Positions 59,715 to 64,000 of a DNA stretch of 64,000 nucleotides are shown here, piece by piece. The notes below the pieces were generated by a model. The model ran no database searches, was not told the origin of the DNA, and worked only from the letters and a program-made list of their open reading frames with translations. The translations under genes were made by a program, and so were the position numbers. The stretch lies in contig JAVIAB010000046.1 of the NCBI GenBank assembly GCA_032433765.1, positions 67,041,181 through 67,105,180 on the forward strand, read 5' to 3'. This stretch comes from Megaustenia siamemsis. Taxonomy: Eukaryota > Mollusca > Gastropoda > Stylommatophora > Ariophantidae. Position 1 is the first letter of the stretch. Every line of letters begins with the position of its first letter.

Positions 59715-61003
59715 GATGATGGTGGCCATGATGATGATGATGGTGGCCATGATGATGATGGTGGTGATGATGATGATGATGGTGGTGATGATGATGATGG
59801 TGGCCATGATGATGATGGTGGTGATGATGATGATGGTGGTGATGATGATGTTGGTGGTGATGTTAGTGATGATGATAGGGATAGTTATGGTGGTAATGAG
59901 GACAGAGACGCTCATCAGCATTAAAACTGAAAGCTGACAGCGACTCATAGCTGACCGCTTACACTAAAATCGGTAAACCAGAGCTATACAGACCCTACTC
60001 CACCTCTCGGTTGTGCCTCTTGTAGCAAACTAACCAGTCTAATCTGATCAAGTGACTAGGGAGCGAAGAGGGAAGGCAATCCAGTGCTGAAAGATTATGT
60101 CCTGGACTCAGATGTGCTGGGTCGAAGGGGGCAAATACTACATTTATACTGCAAACCTCAAACGCGCCTATACAACGTTATTTCTAAGGGTGGATGATGA
60201 AGAGGGCTAACCTATAGTCATTGGCTGAACGCGACGAACAAACGATAATGATGATGACGATAATGTTTATGACGATAATGATGATGACGATAATGTTGAT
60301 GACGATAATGTTTGCACATGTTAACCCAAATAATGACCACATTTACCTGACATCACGTGACGATGTTCCCACCTCCTCCCACAGGTTCTACACCTGCCTG
60401 ACCAACGGCCTGGCCATCTCCTGTAGTGCTGACGTCATCAAGAGCCCAAAGCCCCACAACCAGGCTGACGTCAGACGAGTGGTGTCCGTGAACGCTCCAG
60501 CACTAACGAGGCTACACCGAGGCTACTCGAACATCTTCATCTGTAGCCTCAAACAACAACACCTGCTCTGTTCACGTCTGTCTATAAACTTCACAGCTTG
60601 TAATAATTCACAAGAAATTCAATTCTTTCACTATGTGAATTATGCAGCTTCAAATTTTAGATGTGTGGGAATTAAATTCATGGCCGGAAATGAAAGTTTG
60701 CAGTACAACCAGACTGTGGACTTCCTGGAGGCGTGCAACACCGCTTGCAACATCTTGTACCCAAAAACAGATCATGCAACAACATCTAGTGTTCTGTCTG
60801 GGCTGGCAGCAACGTCATCAACGGATGAACATGGACACCACTATAACCACAACAATGACGGCAGTGATAAGAGAGCTCGCGACAGAAGTCACATTATTAT
60901 CGCTGTTGTCGTCAGTGTTGTTGTTACCGCCTGTCTTGTTGTTGCTGGCGTGTTGTTTAAGAGACACCTCATGCGACTCAGACGGGAACCACTTCATCTG
61001 TAA
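55943..61003 (+). CDS. Single-pass type I membrane protein, two exons, family unknown
   Basis: Exons 55,943-56,091 and 60,385-61,003 join in frame to 768 nt (255 residues). The start ATG at 55,943 gives MSAQHVIKMAMLLATVLTLG, a typical signal peptide; in-frame ATGs at 55,913 and 55,928 are alternatives. The bases before it (TGTCCACAG at 55,929-55,937) look like an acceptor, so a 5' UTR intron is possible. The ectodomain has at least eight Cys and candidate N-glycosylation sites NFT, NNS, NES and NQT. A His/Asp/Asn-rich stretch (EHGHHYNHNNDGSDK) precedes the membrane span IIIAVVVSVVVTACLVVAGV. The short basic tail is KRHLMRLRREPLHL. I do not recognise the family; a surface receptor or adhesion role is a guess. 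Confidence 0.82.
56155..56815. repeat. 27-bp intronic minisatellite
   Basis: About 24 copies of TGTGTGTCTGTGTGCAATGT plus CTATGTT, starting about 63 bp inside the intron. All three plus frames stay open (Cys/Val-rich); by-products of the 27-bp period. Confidence 0.96.
57010..57228 (+). mobile_element. tRNA-derived SINE
   Basis: The head reads GGTGGCTGAGTGGGTAGCGC (A box) and CCGGGTTTGATCCCC (B box), spaced as in a tRNA. The body contains TGGTTCACCCAGCCT, GGGTACC and AAAGGCGACCTGGCGTGATG, also found at 63,165-63,275 in a second copy. It lies in the intron of the membrane-protein gene and is followed directly by a LINE end. Confidence 0.82.
57229..57535 (+). pseudogene. LINE ORF2 C-terminal end
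   Basis: Reads VDKEIQRRQWCWIGHTLRKP, then after one frame change GKRLRGRPRNSWRRQIKAEM and RTTWKVFVEDLCSTGS followed by a stop. This is the common C-terminal end of a LINE ORF2 group in invertebrates. Its last 12 residues are the seed peptide of the arrays at 1-413 and 49,813-50,330. Confidence 0.88.
57536..58707. other. Single-copy intron sequence with one small triplicate
   Basis: AT-rich. Three copies of a 43-bp unit holding CTGTCTCTGTCTTATAA then CTGTACTGCTACTGTACTT lie at 58,430-58,540. No gene recognised. Confidence 0.5.
58708..59905. repeat. (GAT)n-rich trinucleotide repeat, 1.2 kb
   Basis: GATGATGGT-type repeats. The first 700 bp carry a recurring GATTATGATTATGAAGATGG marker and the second part GGTGGCCATGATG markers. 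Long Asp-rich, Met-rich or Ile-rich frames are by-products. It lies within the intron of the membrane-protein gene. Confidence 0.96.
59906..60384 (+). other. 3' part of the membrane-protein intron
   Basis: Single-copy sequence with a short GATAATGATGATGAC repeat at 60,243-60,310. Ends in CCTCCTCCCACAG, a good pyrimidine tract and acceptor. Confidence 0.6.
60385..61003 (+). CDS. Membrane protein exon 2 (ectodomain, membrane span, tail)
   Basis: The first base completes the AAG codon begun in exon 1, giving FKFYTC across the junction. Runs open to TAA 61,001-61,003. Contains the cysteine-bearing ectodomain, the membrane span at about 60,892-60,957 and the basic tail. Confidence 0.85.
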
Positions 61004-61290
61004 CGTCATCGGGGATTCCCGGACATATTCGGATATAAATAGTAACGGTGTCTACAGAGAGTAACGAACTGCAGGAAGCCACCGGTGTCAGGGATTTGTC
61101 GATCCAGTATTTGATGGTTACATTCATGGGATAGTTTACGACGGTTTGACAGCAATAATTTATCGTTAGTTTTATCTGCCATTATCGTTGTTGTTACTCT
61201 CATCATCAAGTTGCTTGTCATCGCCACCTTGATCTCCTTAATGTTGATAATCTTGCTTATGATCAACAGCTACACCATCATCATCATAAG
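61004..61290 (+). other. 3' flank of the membrane-protein gene
   Basis: Single-copy, probably 3' UTR and beyond. No AATAAA seen. No gene on either strand. Confidence 0.4.
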
Positions 61291-61680
61291 ACAATTATCA
61301 TTGCATTGTTATCTTGGATATCATCATTATCATTGCATTGTTATCTTGGATATCATCATTATCATTACATTATTATCATTACATTATTGTCATTACATTA
61401 TTATCATTACATCAATATCATTACATTATTATCATTACATCATTGTCATTACATTATTGTCATTACATTATTATCATTACATCATTATCATCGCATCATT
61501 ATCATTACATTATTATCATCACATTATTATCATCACATTATTGTCATTACATTCTTATTATTACACCTTTATCGTTACATCATTATCATTACATTTTTAT
61601 CATTACTATAGTATCATTACTATAAATCATATATACTATATATATATATATATATATATATACTATATACACTATAGTAT
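61291..61680. repeat. (ATTATC/ATTACA) repeat and TA run
   Basis: Irregular hexamer-type repeat of CATTATCATTACATTATTAT to about 61,625, then TATATATATATATATATA at about 61,637-61,665. Confidence 0.92.
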
Positions 61681-61685
61681 CATCG

Positions 61686-61960
61686 GCCAACATAAAAAGG
61701 GAGCTCTTAAAAAACATCAAAAAGAAGAAATCAATATTTTTCGGGCACATCATGAGAAAAGGAAAGTTGGAATACTTGGTTACAACTGGCAAAATAAAAG
61801 GAAAGAGAGATCGCGGACGACAATGAGAGAAAATACTGGATAGCTTGGTGTCATGGCATGGAAATCAGTCAATAACAGAACTGATACGATGCACTGTAGA
61901 TAGATGATTGTGGAGGGACATGATCGCCTACGCCAACCGATAAGGCACATGATGATGAGT
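61686..61960 (+). pseudogene. LINE ORF2 C-terminal end inserted in the ATT repeat
   Basis: Reads KKKSIFFGHIMRKGKLEYLV, TGKIKGKRDRGR and, after a break, DMIAYANR. It matches the antisense piece at 51,125-51,472. ATTAC-type repeats resume after it (61,961-62,020), so the LINE end sits inside that microsatellite. Confidence 0.82.
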
Positions 61961-62154
61961 ATCATTACATTATTATCATTATATTATTATCATTACTACA
62001 TTATCATTACTATATCATCATTAATATATTTGTTCTAATTAAATAGTAATCGTCACATGTACCACATATTTATTACTGAATTGATATCATCACAACTCTC
62101 GTCTGCTTTCTACTACACACAATATATCTATAGTACCAGCCCTACATCTCATCC
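61961..62154. other. End of the ATT repeat and single-copy link
   Basis: The microsatellite fades out by about 62,020; then unique AT-rich sequence. Confidence 0.5.
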
Positions 62155-63045
62155 CTTATAGTTCACCCCCATCCCTACAATCACATCCCCATATAGTTCT
62201 CTCCCATCCCTACAATCTCATCCCATATAGTTCTCTCCCATCCCTACAATCTCATCCCATATAGTTCTCTCCCATCCTTACAATCTCATCCCCATATAGT
62301 TCTCTCCCATTCCTACAATCTTATCCCCATATAGTTCTCTCCCATTCCTACAATCTTATCCCCATACAGTTCTCTCCCATTCCTACAATCTTATCCCCAT
62401 ATAGTTCTCAAACATCTATACAATATCATCCCCATATAGTTCTCTCCCATCTATACAATATCATCCCCATATAGTTCTCTCCCATCCCTACAATCTCAAC
62501 CCCCATATAGTTCTCTCCCATCCATACAATCTTATCCCCATATAGTTCTCTCCCATCTCTACTATCTCATCCCCATATAGTTCTCTCCCATCCCTACAAT
62601 CTCATCCCATATAGTTCTCTCCCATCCATACAATCTCATCCCCCATATAGTTCTCTCCCATCCATACAATCTTATCCCCATATAGTTCTCTCCCATCCCT
62701 ACAATCTCATCCACATATAGTTCTCTCCCATCCCTACAATCTCATCACCATATAGTTCTCTTCCATCCATACAATCTTATCCCTCATATAGTTCTATTCC
62801 ATCCCTACAATCTCATCCCCATATAGTTCTCTTCCATCCCTACAATCTCATCGCCATATAGTTCTCTCCCATCTATACAATATCATCCCCATATAATTCT
62901 CTCCCATCTATAGAATATCATCCCTATATAGTTCTCTTCCATCCCTAAAATCTCATCCCCCATATAGTTCTCTCCCATCCCTACAATCTCATCCCCATAT
63001 AGTTCTCTCCCATCCCTACAATCTCATTCCCATATACTTGTCGTC
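62155..63045. repeat. 34-bp minisatellite
   Basis: About 26 copies of CCCATATAGTTCTCTCCCAT plus CCCTACAATCTCAT, with CTATACAATAT and TTCCATC variants. Confidence 0.95.
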
Positions 63046-63283
63046 CCGTTACCTCCGCTAGCCACGAACACTGACCACATCCACCGCTCTCGCTCGCTGC
63101 TGGTCGGAAATGTGTGGGTTTAATTTCCTGAAATGGCCAATTATTTTAGACAGGCAAGGTTTCGTGGTTCACCCAGCCTATCAAAAAGGGTACAAACAAT
63201 TTTTTCTGTGACGTAAGGCGGCCTGGCGTGAGACTGACCACATAGTTGCAACACTGTGCCGTCGATTGTGAAAGGTGACAGAC
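63046..63283 (+). mobile_element. Degenerate SINE, second copy of the body
   Basis: CGTGGTTCACCCAGCCTATC, GGGTACAAAC, GTAAGGCGGCCTGGCGTGAG and CTGACCACAT match the body of the SINE at 57,010-57,228. The head (63,046-63,150) is diverged; a TGGGTTTAATTTCC remnant may be the B box. The second Polinton starts a few bases after its end. Confidence 0.72.
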
Positions 63284-63289
63284 GTCATG

Positions 63290-64000
63290 AGTAGTGAGGA
63301 ATCGGGTTTTGAACATGGTTTCAATGCAAATGCATCGTGCATGTTCCTATATGAGAGTCATGTTTGCACCATATATGTCGCACGATGCAATCTCGGGTGA
63401 CCGCTTATCGCGGGTGGATTTGACCTCGCTTATCGCGGGTGGTCGGGTGACCAGTGGCCGGGTGACCGCTTATCTCGTGGGGGGAAAGGGGGTGCCTTTA
63501 TTGGTCGAGTGTGTTATTAGTATCATCATCATGTGTGAGGTGGGTAACAGGAGGCGACATGTAAAAAAGGCTGACAAAGCAATGACGTTGAAGGGAGGGG
63601 TATTGTTAAGGTAAATACGACTATCTCGCGGGAGAAGCGGGTGGGGGAACGGGGTTGGTCGGCACAGGGTGTGTTATTGTAGTATCGCTAACATCATATA
63701 CCAGGTGTTATTATAACGATTTTTAGTGATACATCATCATGTGCCACCCTCAACAGCATCCTCAACATGTACCCTTCATGGCCTATCATCATCATCATCC
63801 TCATCCCACACAAAGTTTCAAGCCGATTATTAGTGTCTACATTTTTAGTGCCACATCATCAGCAAGTGCCACCCTCAACAGCATCATCAGCATCAGGTGC
63901 CACCCTCACCAGCATCATCAGACCACACAAAGACTCTCGCTATCTCTCTCTCTCTCTCTCCCTCTCCATCTCTGTCTCTTTCCCTATCTCTCTCTCCCTC
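63290..64000. mobile_element. Left end of a second, related Polinton (runs off window)
   Basis: Starts AGTAGTGAGGAATCGGGTTT, matching the tip of the first element at 26,183. Shared landmarks in the same order: ACCGCTTATCGCGGGTGG-type sequence, ATACCAGGTGTTA (offset 408 bp here, 384 bp in the first element), TTTTTAGTGATACATCATCA with GTGCCAC, and a CT-rich tract from about 63,938. The 6 bp before it, GTCATG, are the candidate target duplication. No coding sequence is reached within the window. Confidence 0.85.
63936..64000. repeat. CT-rich microsatellite in the second Polinton end
   Basis: CTCTCTCTC with CCATCTCTGTC interruptions, about 650 bp from the tip; the first element has its CT tract at about 604 bp. 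Confidence 0.85.

Noticed and set aside
58657..59948. Asp-rich or Met-rich proteins of about 250-425 residues
   Set aside because: Translations of the GAT trinucleotide repeat on both strands.
61211..61843. Ile/Tyr/Ser/Leu-rich frame
   Set aside because: ATT/ATC microsatellite plus part of a LINE end.

Overview
The window looks like a nuclear segment of a gastropod mollusc, probably a heterobranch sea slug or sea hare relative. I infer this from a split class A receptor of the type common in gastropod chemosensory families, a second intron-split gene, tRNA-derived SINEs, several LINE remnants and a Polinton. No species can be named from sequence alone. By rough addition, about 39-40 kb of the 64 kb is tandem repeat: some 35 arrays with periods from 3 to about 89 bp.

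Layout. 1-11.4 kb: LINE remnants interleaved with satellites, several of which are built from LINE codons. 11.45-18.80 kb: a three-exon, 351-residue seven-helix receptor on the plus strand, with introns made almost wholly of tandem repeats. 19-26.2 kb: a possible old hAT-like element holding a GATA-type microsatellite and a LINE end, then a 3.8 kb satellite. 26,183-34,619: an 8.4 kb Polinton (Maverick) with terminal inverted repeats (TIRs) and an exact 6-bp target duplication, inserted in a 27-bp minisatellite. 34.7-55.3 kb: a long run of unrelated minisatellites and LINE pieces with no host gene found. 55.94-61.00 kb: a two-exon gene for a 255-residue single-pass membrane protein whose intron holds a minisatellite, a SINE, a LINE end and a GAT repeat. 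61-64 kb: a LINE end, a 34-bp minisatellite, a SINE core and the left end of a second, related Polinton that runs off the window.

The Polinton carries a virion-building set: packaging ATPase, two small basic hydrophobic core-type proteins, penton-like and hexon-like capsid proteins, adenain-type protease, a chromodomain integrase and a PC4-like protein on the opposite strand. No DNA polymerase B was found. Most genes carry one frame break, a small membrane gene has an in-frame stop, and the integrase appears to have lost its first catalytic Asp, so this copy is probably dead. The nearby host exons are intact, which argues against poor assembly as the cause. Its TIRs reach into the last codons of two unrelated genes and supply both with the same C-terminus and poly(A) signal.

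Two general patterns stand out. Several minisatellites are tandem copies of codons from the C-terminal end of LINE ORF2. The receptor's introns begin with arrays that repeat the splice-donor neighbourhood and end with arrays rich in acceptor-like sequence.
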